A stretch of 64,000 nt of DNA from the NCBI GenBank assembly GCA_025526935.1, contig JAHLKD010000062.1:248001-312000 (forward strand), in the 5' to 3' direction. Below, piece by piece: positions 9,804-21,300 of this stretch. Source of the stretch: Cladochytrium replicatum. Its lineage: Eukaryota; Chytridiomycota; Chytridiomycetes; Cladochytriales; Cladochytriaceae. Each line of letters starts with the position of its first letter. Position 1 is the stretch's first letter. Under the pieces are notes generated by a model, which saw nothing but the letters and a program-made list of their open reading frames with translations, was not told the origin of the DNA and did not search any database. Position numbers and translations under genes: made by a program.

Positions 9804-10194
9804 TTTTTTTTTTTTTTTTTTTTTTAACAATATTATTATTTATTTTGCACATACAGTGCATAACAAAAAACAACACCCAAAGTGCCTTACAAGATGGTCA
9901 TGGACCAGCACATAGGGAAGCGCGCGCAGCATAAGGAAAAGCAACAAAGCAAAACAGAGAATGTAAACTCAAACCTGTGGCTACCCGTCAGATACTGCTA
10001 AGGTGCCAAATAACAGGTGAGTAATAAATAATGAGAAAAGAAAACGTTAAAGATCCACAAATGCAGGGCCAAAGAGGGAGTCTGGAGGAGAAACTTCTAA
10101 TGGCAGACCCATACAGTGAAGCCAAATCTTATGGAGACAACGAAAAACTAGATACCACGGTGCAAGATTCGCTGGGTTGACAATGCGAAGTGGA
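9804..10194 (-). mobile_element. Family A 3' fragment next to tRNA-Gly
   Basis: Poly(T) at 9804-9825 (minus-strand poly(A)) is followed by the family A 3' UTR and the last codons of ORF2, ending in FGPAFVDL before a stop at 10047. Identity with 3794-4160 stops abruptly after GCGAAGTGGA at 10194, which is the 5' truncation point. Only 9 bp separate it from the first base of the tRNA-Gly gene. Confidence 0.87.
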
Positions 10195-10203
10195 TAGGCA
10201 TAA

Positions 10204-10274
10204 GCAAAGGTGGTCCAGTGGTAGAATTGCCGCCTGCCACGCGGCAGACCCGGGTTCGATTCCCGGCCTTTGCA
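10204..10274 (+). tRNA. tRNA-Gly (anticodon GCC)
   Basis: 71 bases with a full cloverleaf by eye. The acceptor stem GCAAAGG pairs with CCTTTGC and the discriminator is A. The anticodon stem GCCGC/GCGGC encloses loop CTGCCAC, giving anticodon GCC. The T arm holds the canonical B box GGTTCGATTCC. There is no intron and no encoded CCA. A T run is not seen immediately downstream; the first run of four T lies about 80 bases on. A retrotransposon array ends 9 bp upstream. Confidence 0.95.
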
Positions 10275-10496
10275 AAGCATTTGTGTTAATCTAGAGTGGG
10301 TGATGGGTAGTAAAGGGAATGGCCCTCATAAATATGAGTAGAGATGTTTGATGGTATTTTCCTTGATTTCCTCGAATACCACGTTGTTCAAAGTCAATTT
10401 TCAACGGTGCCGTTGATCTGCTCTTAAACGTCAGGGGAGTTATTCATCTGTTTGTTATCTCATCATAATATCGGGAACAGCAAGACTCAATCAAAA
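10275..10496. other. Non-coding stretch downstream of tRNA-Gly
   Basis: I see no gene, repeat or element signature here. Confidence 0.5.
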
Positions 10497-10829
10497 GCTA
10501 TTGTTCGTATTGAAGCTGCCGATGCTGATGCTCAACCCGCCCTTTATCGCTCAGTGGTTGCTGGAGTGGACCCCCTATCTCGCAAATCACTGCGACCGCC
10601 CAGATTGGTGATTGATTACCCTGCTGAGTCACCAATTTTGATCAATCCTCCTCAGCCTATACTACTCAATCGCTAAGAGCCCGTGTTTAGCCGTTGCTAC
10701 GGTACTCGATCCTCGTTTTAAGGATCAATATTATCGATTTTCAAAGGCTTGGGAGAAAGATGTAGGAAGGGATCAAGTCACCCTAGTGCGGAAAGTCTGG
10801 GAGGAATCGTATAAGTCACGGAAAATCAA
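10497..10829 (+). mobile_element. Chimeric patch: family A ORF1 piece joined to a hAT transposase piece
   Basis: Bases 10497-10657 match an internal ORF1 segment of family A (sense here; compare the complement of 2620-2780) with about six differences. Bases 10658-10829 match an internal segment of the hAT transposase (compare the complement of 38330-38490) with about two to three differences. Neither piece has an element end, a poly(A) tail or a terminal repeat. The join is direct. The patch is probably filler DNA or a template-switch product and codes for nothing complete. Confidence 0.85.
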
Positions 10830-11211
10830 ACACAATCGTCCGGCGAAGTCAACGTCCCCGTTCTCAAGATTACCAATTCGGGAGCCGTGAGCTTCCACTC
10901 GTTTCGAAAGTCCTTCAAGGTTGGCCACAGTTCCTTTGGGCCAACAAAGTTGTTAGATAAAGCCTTGACCACCTCACAAGTTCGACATGTCGTTGAAGTA
11001 GATTTTTGCAACTCTGGGTACGGGTTTGAGTATCTTCAGATGCATTTGACATTTCGACCTTCTACTCGTTCGAATCTGCACACTAGAACAACATGGCAGC
11101 GGGAGGTGGATACTGTCTCGAAAATTCTTAACAGTTGTGCACATTATACAGCCCCGATTGTCCAAAATGTCGGCAGGGTGATTCAGATGACCAAGAATAC
11201 CGCCATGATTA
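10830..11211. other. Unassigned region downstream of the MFS gene
   Basis: Open frames exist on both strands (for example minus 10826-11011 and plus 10887-11414) but none shows a family motif, and the plus-strand ones overlap the MFS gene. It is most likely the 3' flank of the MFS gene plus intergenic DNA. Confidence 0.4.
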
Positions 11212-12995
11212 TCACGAATTTCCGACTCCGAATCCTCTCGTTGCAAACAGTGCACCAACCTCGACCAACAAGCAGAACACAAACACGATTCCCGGCACAT
11301 GTTCCCTCACTCCCGCCTGCCAAAGTCCTCCAGAGACTATCGGTCCAACAGTTCGAACCAGACTCGCCGTTGTCCCAGCAAGCCCGTGTATCAGACCCAG
11401 GTGTTCACTGCTGACGGACTCAGTGAGCGCAAGGATGACACTAAGGTAGCTAATCCCACTCCCGATTCCAGCAAATACGGCAGCCGCAACAAGCTGCCAC
11501 ACTGCAGACCCGTCTCCAGCACCAGCTCTGAGCAAAGCCAGCGTGAGAGCGGCAAGCATGATGAAGGATACTCCGAGCCGATAGCATCCCATGGTTCCAA
11601 AATGCTTCTGGAGCAAGTAAAACACTGCCTTTGTAACAAGCTTCGCAACGTTTCCGCACGTTACGGCCAGGGCAGTGGATTTTGGTGTCATTGCTAGTCC
11701 ACCTTTGTCAGGTGGCGACGCCGCAAGGAGCGGCATCGCAGTGTTGAATGTCGAATCGGCAAATGCAAAGAGCGAGTAGAGTAATATGATGTGGATTGAT
11801 CTCGCTGTGAGAACTGTTGTATATGGCGCAATGTGCGCTCTATAGAATAACCGTACTCTCGCTGGGACGTAGTATTGAATCAACGAGAATAGTAATGGAT
11901 TCGTCGAGGAGAGACTGTGCGTTCGCTCTTCGGAGTCATCGTAGTCGAGCGCGCTGGGTTCCAATTTTGCTGACTCTGTTTGACTGACAACGGATCTGCC
12001 GGGGCTGGGAGAAGGACTCGAATCTCTCCACGGCTTCTCAGCGTCCCCGTCAATTCTATCATCGTCGTCATCACTGGGCATCGTTCGCTTGTGTATGCCA
12101 TGCAAAGTCTCGTGATCGCTCGCCATTCCAACCGCCTCGTCACCTTCTTTGACAGCAACAGACTCATATCCGTGGTGCTCATGTCCTCCTGCACTCCCGC
12201 TTTTCCATGTTGGCGGGATATTCTTCAGAAACAGCGTTGCGCCGAGAGCGATAACGATAGCAAGCGATGCGCCAACCATGCACACCAAGAAGTAAGGATG
12301 TTTCTGCAGAAACGGGCTATCCTTCGTCACAATGGGGTCAGCGAGCAATCCCCCAAATGACGAACCCACAATGGCTGCCACGCCGTGCGTGAGACCGTAC
12401 GCAGTATATCCAAATGCGAGCGTGCTTTCGTCTGGAGCAATCTGACCAATATATCCTTTTGCTACCACCGAATTTCCAGTGAAAGTGCCTGTCCATTCCA
12501 TCAACAAAACGCCTAGATGATAACCGTGGCCAAACATTACCAGCAACAAGCAGCGAAACAAAAGAAAACCAAAAAACGGTGCTGAGGCCAAGACAAGCAC
12601 AACCAATGCTAAATCCCAGCAATCCGGCAAGAAGTATTGGTTTCCGTCCCAAACGGTCCGAGAGCCCACCCCAAGCTAGGTTCATGACTACGGTAGGCAG
12701 GTGATACGCGCTCGCCAGAAAGCCGGTGTAAGCGCCAACCTGGTCCTCCGATTGCGCGAGCGTGCGCGCCATGTACGGATAAAGCTGCAAGACGAACCAC
12801 ATCAGGAACGGTTCTGCCTAATAGCGAAGTGATTACGTACGGGTCCCAGCATGTGGTGGACCAGGATTTCCGGGAAAATTGTGGACAACACGATGAACAC
12901 CGAGCGAATGGGGAAGTAATTTGCTAGATAAAAAACAAAGCATTGGCATGAGGATGATGCCCTCCCCACACCCACTCACCAGCTGGTTGACCCAT
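11212..12995 (-). CDS. Major facilitator superfamily transporter
   Basis: A predicted 12-span membrane carrier of the MFS (DHA1-like fungal branch); its substrate cannot be read from sequence. Motif A is clear (GGLSDRLGRKP) and LLADP follows in the matching loop. The first half ends in a long hydrophilic central loop with a run of Asp (SDDDDDRIDGD), and the second half has hydrophobic spans to the stop at 11212. I assign the start to ATG 12995, giving a 16-base first exon (MGQPA), intron 12979-12924 and exon to about 12841. Another intron, 12540-12489 (52 nt), joins SLLVAG to TFTGNSVV. A junction near 12840-12818 would need a 23-nt intron or an alternative upstream donor. The gene is divergent from symplekin, with 47 bp between start codons. 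Confidence 0.85.
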
Positions 12996-13042
12996 TCTTA
13001 CTGCACTGCCACGGGGGGCTGCCAAGATTTCTATTTGCGGAC
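12996..13042. promoter_or_regulatory. Very short shared 5' region of MFS and symplekin genes
   Basis: Only 47 bp separate the two divergent start codons (12995 minus, 13043 plus). Both promoters and 5' UTRs must overlap here or reach into the opposite gene. I see no TATA box. Confidence 0.6.
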
Positions 13043-16000
13043 ATGGACCCAGCACTGCAGCAGCGGGCTGCTCAGATCTTGACCATGGTGGCATCATCGG
13101 GGGCGGGCGCTATCGTCCTGGAACCATCGGTTAGACTGGCTCTCTTGGCTGAACTGGACAATGTTTTGAAGGCGTCACCTCTCATGGTCCCTTGGATCCT
13201 CCCGCTCACTCGCGCTACACTGATCGCGGACCCAGACGCTGCGATGCGTGAGCATTTTGTGAGCACAGTTCAGAGCGTAGTCGCTGAGTGGATGCCGGCA
13301 GATGAATTGAAAACCTTGGGTACTAAATCATTAAAGTCGAGTGCTTGAATTTTGACTTACCGCTTTACTTTATTCCTTCAATGTTCCATTACTGATGGGG
13401 ATGTGCTTCCGGTTCTTGTAATTGGCCATGTCGATCGAATGGGCTCTTTGCAGTGATGGCCGAAAGTTTGGATATTTTGAGAGTGGTATTGGAGGACAAT
13501 GTCGTGTCAGTGAAGAAAAAAGCGATTGGTGCGCTTACGGTCATTCTTCCAACCGCTTTCCGAATCTTGTAAGTACCATTTCTTGTTTATAAGATTTTTG
13601 TTGGGGACTTCCTTCGCTTTGGTCGTTCAATGTTTTTTCATCTGTTGACTTGCAAATAGCGGAAGAGAATGTGTTTTCTGTTGTGTTTAGATGTGCAGAT
13701 GATATACCCCATTTGCAATCTTCATTGTTCAAATTTCACGATTTGCTGTATGTTGGATTTGTGCGATATGGCTCTCTTTGCTGCTTTTGGTTGGTTTCGT
13801 CCACCACCAGGTTATCCCCAAACGACTGTTACCGATGGTCCAGAGCCCATGGGAACCTGGGAAAGCGAGTTCCAGGAGGAGTTGCCCACTGATCTCAATC
13901 GTATGTTGAACATGTCGGGGAGTGTCGAAGGGTTTTTGGCACCGCTCCAAGCAGTCGTTGTTGCCGATTCCGGTGGCCCCTCAACTCCATGATTCGTTGA
14001 AATTACCGGGAACATTGATGTTTTTCTCTTCTTGGCACAACTTCAGACCTGTCGTTGTTCACATTCATGTAATAAAGTTTCAGTGTTTGCTTTAAGGGGC
14101 TTTTCGGTCGTTCTTTTCTGCGTTTTGGACCACACCAACAGCTCATCACCAAATGAGATTTCTAACCCCTTCACTTTTTTTGCAGATGTCGTCCTTCCAA
14201 TGAAGGTGCAAAAGGTTGGGCCTTGGTCGAAATGGTGAAGCAGAACATTCGCACCCTTTGGACGCCTCCCGGGCAGGGAAACGAAGGTGTCAAACTATGC
14301 GCTCTTCGATTCTTTCAGCAGGTCGCACTGGTTCAGACTTCGAGAAACAGCGCAACGGTACGCGCGAAACATTTCTCATTTTCAACGCTTGATTGATAGG
14401 CTAATGAATCCGAATCGTGATCAGCCTGCGTCCAGTTCTGATGTATCTCTTGATCTGTGCCCAACGAATCATCCATACATGAACCGGAATGTGTTGGCGG
14501 TCGAAGCAGCTGCTATTGTTGACAAGTTGATAGTATCGTTGTCAACAGAAACTGGGTGCGTAGGATCATAGTGTTTGTCTGTACTGCTTTTCATTATTCG
14601 TCTCCCCAGCATGATAACCACTGCTGTGATCAATGACCTTTTCCCGATTGTCCGTTCACGGCCACAATTTCTTGATCAAGCAGTTAGAGCACTGACAGAA
14701 TGGGCCCGAAATCCATCAAAACACCTTGGCGCCTTCTACGTACGGAACATTGAGCGAACTATAAAATGTTTCCTCATGGCCACTCTGAAGTGAGTTAGAA
14801 TTCTACCATGTATGCGCTTCTTCTAAAGATCTTATTCAAAGACTGCCAAGCTCGGCGCCACTACAGTCTGGAATCACTGGAACTCTTTTGAGTCTCGGGG
14901 CAAAGAACCACGAGCTTGGTAGCCGCACCCGACGCCCAGAACCTGCACCGGAGGCCACAGGAACGAAACGACCCGCTCAAAGTGAGCTACCAGTATCTGA
15001 TCCCAAGCGCGCCCGTGGTGAAGCAACTCCAACACCTCCTGCCCCAGCCATAATATCCATTGATATCCTTGGGCAAATGGATGTGCGTCAAATACCTGTC
15101 CCATTGGTGACGGAGATCATTGTCGGAACTTTATCTTCGTGCCCACAAGACCGGTGGTATCTCGGAATGCAGGTGTGAACTTTAAGAGTACACAATATCA
15201 TAAACGACATTGACGTTGACTCTTTTGCAACAAGACCCTTCGGCATGGTTTAGGCTTGCCTCCTGAGGCACCGGCTGTAGCGATCGCCCCGGCGGTCAAC
15301 TTTGCGCCCGCGCTCCCGACTCCTGCTTTTCAAGCTCCTGTCGCTGTCCAATCTCCCGCTGCTCCAGCTGCGCGATCTGCCACTGCGCGTGATCCCCGTC
15401 GGCGGGACCCTAGGCTTGCTGCACGTGAGCAAGCTTCTCAAGTTTCGACTCCAGAAGCCATGCCGTCAACGCCGCAGCCGCAGGCGGCTACAGTATCATT
15501 ACCGACTGTACCTGAACCAACCCCAATGATGATTGATACTCCAATGGCAGTGGCTCAAGTACCCGCGCCAGTCGCTGTACCTGACGTGACTATAGATGCT
15601 GTTCCGGACATTGAAAACGGGAGCGACGGGCAAGTTACACTCAAGCCACCAAGCGCGCTGACACCGGCCCTACGACAACAGCTTCTCAAAGATATTGTTG
15701 GAAGGATCCTTCAGATGGAATCGAGCTTCCAAATGCCAGTCGCAGCTCCACTTCATGCCGATGCAACCGGATCCGAAAACCAGCCAGGTGGAAAGCCAGC
15801 TGCACACGCTATCATTGGAGCGGCATTACCTCCAAAACAGAGCTTTGCAGCTGCAAGGACAGCCTGGACCTTGCTCGTGTCCAGGATCATGACGAGAGCG
15901 GGCCAGCCACCTGTTGTATTGCCCGAGGAAGATGAAGAGGAAGGCGAAGTGAGCCGGATGGGAGAAACGGATCCGGACTACTTGAAAGAAGCGCTCTTCC

Positions 16001-18119
16001 GATTCGTCATCGACGATTTCCGATCGAGGTAAACGCATCATTTTAGCATGTTTGAAACATTGTCTCTGACAGGAATAAACAGGCAAGATGTTGCAGTGCA
16101 ATGGCTGTATGAGGAGTGGCTCAGCGATCACAAACAATCGAATAGCGCAGAGTCTTCCACCTACAAAGTTTGGTTCCACCGTATCCTCGAGCGGCTTGCT
16201 GGGCTTTCATCGAATCATGAGGCAGCTGCTGATGGTGATCATGAGAACCATGGGCTCCTGGATCCAAAGGACCGCACGTTCACAAAGTTCTTGATTGATG
16301 TCCCAGAAGTCACACAATGGACGGTCGAAGTTGTCCTTCAGCGCTACTGCGAAGATCCGGAGCGTATGCAGTTGGGAATATTTACATTAAGAGATCTGAT
16401 CAATCTCAGACCGGCTGTGAGAGAACTTTGCCTGGACATGCTACTCAAATTCTGCATATATCGAGGTAGGAGGGACAGGTTTGATGTACCTTTTGTTCTA
16501 ACCAATACTACCTCAACAGTCAAAAGTATCCGATCGACTGCTATTCTCACAGCAAAGCGATGGATTGCCCCTGAAACCAAAACCATTGGAGATGCTGTTG
16601 AAAGCTTCGCCCTCGAGGCATTAAGAGCCCTTGCTCAGCCGCCCCCACCGTCAGCTGCTTCAGATGATGTTTCAAGTCCAGGTGGCGGCGATGAAGACGG
16701 TGCAGAAGACAAGCGCGAAAACAGAGAGGATACATCGGAAGGAAAGCATGGCAACAACACCGCTGACAGCACTCAGTGGAAGGAGGATGGAATAGTGAGG
16801 CATTGTGAGCTATACTTCTCCATCTGCAGCAGAAAACCCGATTTTTTGTCCGAGTACGTATGATCAAAACGCTGGCTGAAAAAATGGGCGCTGATTTACT
16901 AAAAATGGCCTATTTATGAATTACAGGCTCTTCACATTATTCCCTTCATATAGCGAGATGGTCCAGCGAACGATTCGACAGCATATTCAATCCTTAATAC
17001 GATCCATAGCAGGGACAGCGACACCGAAGCTGCTCAACGTGATTCGGAACTTCCCTCCCGGTTCCGAAACGCTGGCCCTTCGTCTATTGATCATCATTGC
17101 TGAGCGTGAGCAGCCTCGTCCTGCGAAAGAGACAGTCGCTCTGGTTCGCGGGATGTTCGCAGCGCGTGAAAACCTGGACCCGAGATTCCTGCTTCCAGTC
17201 GTGGCGTGTATGGAGAAGGTAAATATAAACCTTGGTGTTTAGCTGTACTTAATTGAGTTTCAACGAATTAAACTAGAGTGAGATTCTTGCCCTTCTCCCT
17301 CGAATGGTCCAACTTCTCGACGGAACCGAAGGAAAGCGACGACTATTTCGTGAGCTTGTCGTTAGAATTGTTTCAACTCCACCTCAGCAACAACCTGAAG
17401 CAAATGGGACAGCAAGCGGTCAATCGCAACAACAGCAGGCAAACACTGCAGCGGCAAAACCAACCGACACAAACATGCAGCCTCCACCAATTGCGCCAGC
17501 TGAATTTTTGATTTTCTTACATGGTTTGGAAGATACAAGCGGCCTCAAGAAGGCAATGGAAGGTACTGAGCACACAATTCATCGTCTTGGAAGAATATCA
17601 TCTCACATAGTGCGCTTACAGCTACAGATGTTTGCATTAAGCTGACAGATATTTATACGCAAGAAGTTATGGCAATAGTATTGGTGCAGCTGGCGGAACA
17701 AAGCAGCAAGCTTCCAACTCTTTTCATGCGCACAGTCATGCTAAGCGTTCAGACATTCAAGGGAATAGCCGGTTTTGTGAATTCCCGCATTTTAACAGTT
17801 GTCGCCCAGAAACGGGTTTGGAACATGCCGCGACTGTGGGAAGGATTCGTGAAGTGTTGCCAGGTATGAAATGAATGTTGGGGGGGCTTATGGATCAACA
17901 TGCTAAACTTCAATTATCTTTCAATCTGTTCCCATTTCATAGCTTACTTCGCCCGGATCGTTCCAAGTGATCTTGACACTTCCTCCACCACAAATGCAGG
18001 ATTTGTTCAATAGGGCACCAAATCTCAAGGCACAAATGAAGGACTATTTAATTTCACTCCCGCCAGCACAGCGTGGATCTCGAATGCAGGCTGTTCTAAC
18101 CATGCTGGAAGATTACTAA
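13043..18119 (+). CDS. Symplekin / Pta1-like mRNA 3'-end processing scaffold
   Basis: Symplekin is the scaffold of the nuclear cleavage and polyadenylation machinery. The N-terminal HEAT-like region is spread over exons with typical stretches (EDNVVSVKKKAIGALTVILP, then GWALVEMVKQNIRTLW, then SLDLCPTNHPYMNRNVLAVE). The middle is Pro/Ala-rich and holds a DPR repeat (ARDPRRRDPRLAAREQ). The C-terminal symplekin domain lies at 16050-18119 (FTKFLIDVPEVTQWTVEVVL; LWEGFVKCCQLTSPGSFQ; ending TMLEDY, stop TAA 18117-18119). There are at least eight introns, one at about 16861-16923. Exons around 13330-14190 are the least certain. The gene is convergent with CRM1. Confidence 0.85.
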
Positions 18120-18308
18120 TACAACCAAAAAGCTATTTTTCCCACGTTTGTTTGTCATGTGATTATTGATGGTTGGGAAGGTCGCTGCGACAGCGCGGAC
18201 ACGTAACACCACGTTCTGGTGATTTGTGAAGATTTGAATATATTGCGGAGTTCATTAACAAAGTAAAGCCAAACAAGCAACAACCCACTAGCGCAAGACC
18301 ATCTACGC

Positions 18309-21300
18309 TTAATCCATCATCTCCTCTGGCCTGAGCAGAGTTGTCAGTTTGGAGTACAGATCAAGGCATCAAATCAAACACTTACCGATCGTGCGGCTTG
18401 ACCATGCCCGGAATCCTGAGGGCAGCTTCCATCTCCTGCTGTCGCTTTATCTGCAACTGTTCCTCTCGCTCCTCAATGAAGAACTTATTGCTGTTCTCAT
18501 CGCCAGCAAATTCCTTCAATTGAATCAAAACTGATCACAGCAGCAGAGCGATTAGCATGTTGGAAAGAAAGAGCTTGTCAGGTTGCTTCACTCACAGTCA
18601 CGCAAATGGATCTTGAACGCATTCTGGTCCTTGTTCAGCTGGAGCAAACCAACCACAAAGTCACGAATCTGGGACCTGGAATTCGTCAAGAGAATTTTGA
18701 AAGTGAGATGAAACTTCATGTTCAAGATCTAACGTACGCTTGCAAGTGCGGGAAGGCCGTTTGAAGCAACTGCATTACATACTCTTGCAGGAACTCCTGG
18801 TTCGTCATGTTGGGATTTGCCACCGTTCTAGCATCGAATAGAGGAACACTGATCACGCCAGAGTCTACAATCTGGAACATCTGCATCAAAATCATGGTTT
18901 GCATACGGAACCCTTGAAATGCAGCAGTGCTAGTTAACCTTCCTCACTAGGGGCACGTTTTTCAACTCACCAGACTTGTGGAGTGTATTTGTCAAAACGT
19001 AAAAGACGTCCTGCAATATCGACAGGAAGTACGTCTGGAAGAAACTGTTCGCGACGGGTGGCTCGGTCTTTGCAAACTGTACGAGCAGGTCGTACAGAAT
19101 ATCGAGTCCCATGTCACTGATATCCCGAACGGTGTGTTTGAAGCCCCAGACAACGCTGTCCAGATACAGCTTAAACTGCGGCGATTGCAGCAAGAGAAGT
19201 GCTAGAGTTCGACCAGTCAGCATTGATACGCGGTCACTATGCTTGGTCACTTACATGGGAAGCAGTACCTTTGAATGGCATGCAACAATCGATAGAACGC
19301 AGGCCTAATTTCTGGGAACTCGGTGAAGTCCTTCGTGATCATATCCAGAGTGCATTCAAAGACTCCCTCAAGAATGATTGGAACCTTGTCAAGCACTAAA
19401 TCCTGTTGCGGTTCAAAAACCCACGCCAAAATAAAGGAGCCCGTGAGTTGAGGAGCAGTATATGCAGTCGAAGAAAGTAAACGCACCATCAATCGCGTTA
19501 CAATCGCCGCCATCGCATTGAGCACTTCGGCATCTCGTGCGAGAGGAATGTTTCTCTTGTAGTCCGACAGTACGGTCTCCAACAATGGTGGCACGAGCGT
19601 TCCAGCAACGGTCGGGAGCTCATCCGCAGTGTTAACGTATGTCTCAACCAATCGCAATGTCTCCTTCTTGATCGTTCGATAGCCACGGGATGTGTCATAG
19701 TTGACCGCGATGGGACCTTTACGGTTTAGTCAGCAAGCGACACGGGACAAAAGAATAAGCACCCACCATTTGTGGCGATGGTCGCAGAGAACAGCTCACT
19801 GCAAGCTTTGTAAAGCGCCAACATGTCGTTGTAAATCATTCGGATTTGTACAAAGAACGCTGGGCCGACAGAGGCACATGCTGCAACGTTTGTCTTCAAA
19901 ACCGCACTGAGCAAGGAAATAGTGGCGGAGCTACGAAGTTCATCGGGATTCTGTGCAGCTCTACCAAGCGTGGACTCCCACTCAAACAAATCGACTTTAA
20001 TGGATCGCGGAATAGATTTGGTCCGCATCACATACCGCTTGATTTGGCAACTCCATCAACTTTTGAACCAATCTCTCCTGCGCCGACTTATTTGGTTGCG
20101 CACTGACCATGTGTCCGATTGCTTCGTAGAATGTGTGTACCTTCAAGCGGGATTTTGAGCCCACAGATTGTCTGAAACAGCTCATTGATTACCTGCTGCG
20201 GGGACAAGTCTGCTGTATGTTGTGGAACGGCCATCAAAATTTCCTCAATGTACGGCATGAGCTCTCCAGCCTGTGTCATAACAAAGTGACGTTTGCACTT
20301 CTGAGCGATCTTGATGAAAGTATCGCATGCCATGTCCTGCACACCTGAAAAAATTCGACAGATGTGTAAATTATATGGGCATACGAAATATTGGCGGAGA
20401 AAGTACCTTCATGTTTCTCGTGCATAAACTCAAACAGTTTGTTCACGACTGTCTTCAAGAACTTCCAATGTGCCTTCAGGAATCGAGGATACTGTCCCAC
20501 GATGTACATGATATTGGAAGCAACAACGGCCTTGTTGTCTTTCCCACGTTTCTGTTCAACCAGTCCAAGCAAGTCTTTGATCACGGCAACGAGGAACTTC
20601 TTTTCCGTTTCGTCGTTCATGGCTCCGGAGATGGAACCGATCGCCCAGCAAAGCTTGTTGAGGTTGTCCCAGCTCCACTCGGAGCCGTCGATCTACAAAA
20701 GCAAATATCAGCTCACATGTTTTAAAGAAGTGCGAAGATACACTAACCTGTCGCGCAAGCTTCTCGTTCATGATTGTTTCGGTGTCATCCACGTCCAAAT
20801 GTGTCAGGTAAACGAGAACCTCCCTCATGCTTTTGTACAAAGTGATGGTGTCCGTCTCCTTTGTCCGTTCCCTCACAATCTCCCCTTCGTCATTCTTAAT
20901 AATGAGGACCTATGGTTGACACATTAGCGCATAACTTTTCAATTCCAATTATTATTAAATTACCTCCTCCGGCTTCACCATCCGCTCAATCATCACAAAC
21001 CGCAGCTTTGTCAGAATCTGCGGATAGAGCGTTTTGCTCCGGACCTGGACACCGCTCATGAATGCTGCGTTGGCCATGGCTGTTGTTGGCGTCACACCTG
21101 GCATAAGCGCCTGCGCAGCAAGCCCACCCGTCATTTTCATCGCAAATGGATCTAATTGCGCAGGCAGTCGCTGTATTTCGTCATACAGCTCCGCAACTAA
21201 CTTTGTCCAATACTCCAATGCGACTTTGAACACTTCACGCTCTTGGACAAGAGAGGTTTTGAGAAGGTACTCGTGTGCGAGAAGAAGCATGTCCGGGTTC

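Noticed and set aside
10887-11414. Plus-strand 175-codon frame downstream of the hAT patch
   Set aside because: It overlaps the C-terminal coding part of the MFS gene on the other strand and shows no known motif.
13650-13992. Frames at 13650-13892 and 13669-13992 as separate genes
   Set aside because: They fall within the symplekin gene between conserved exons and probably combine intron and exon sequence.
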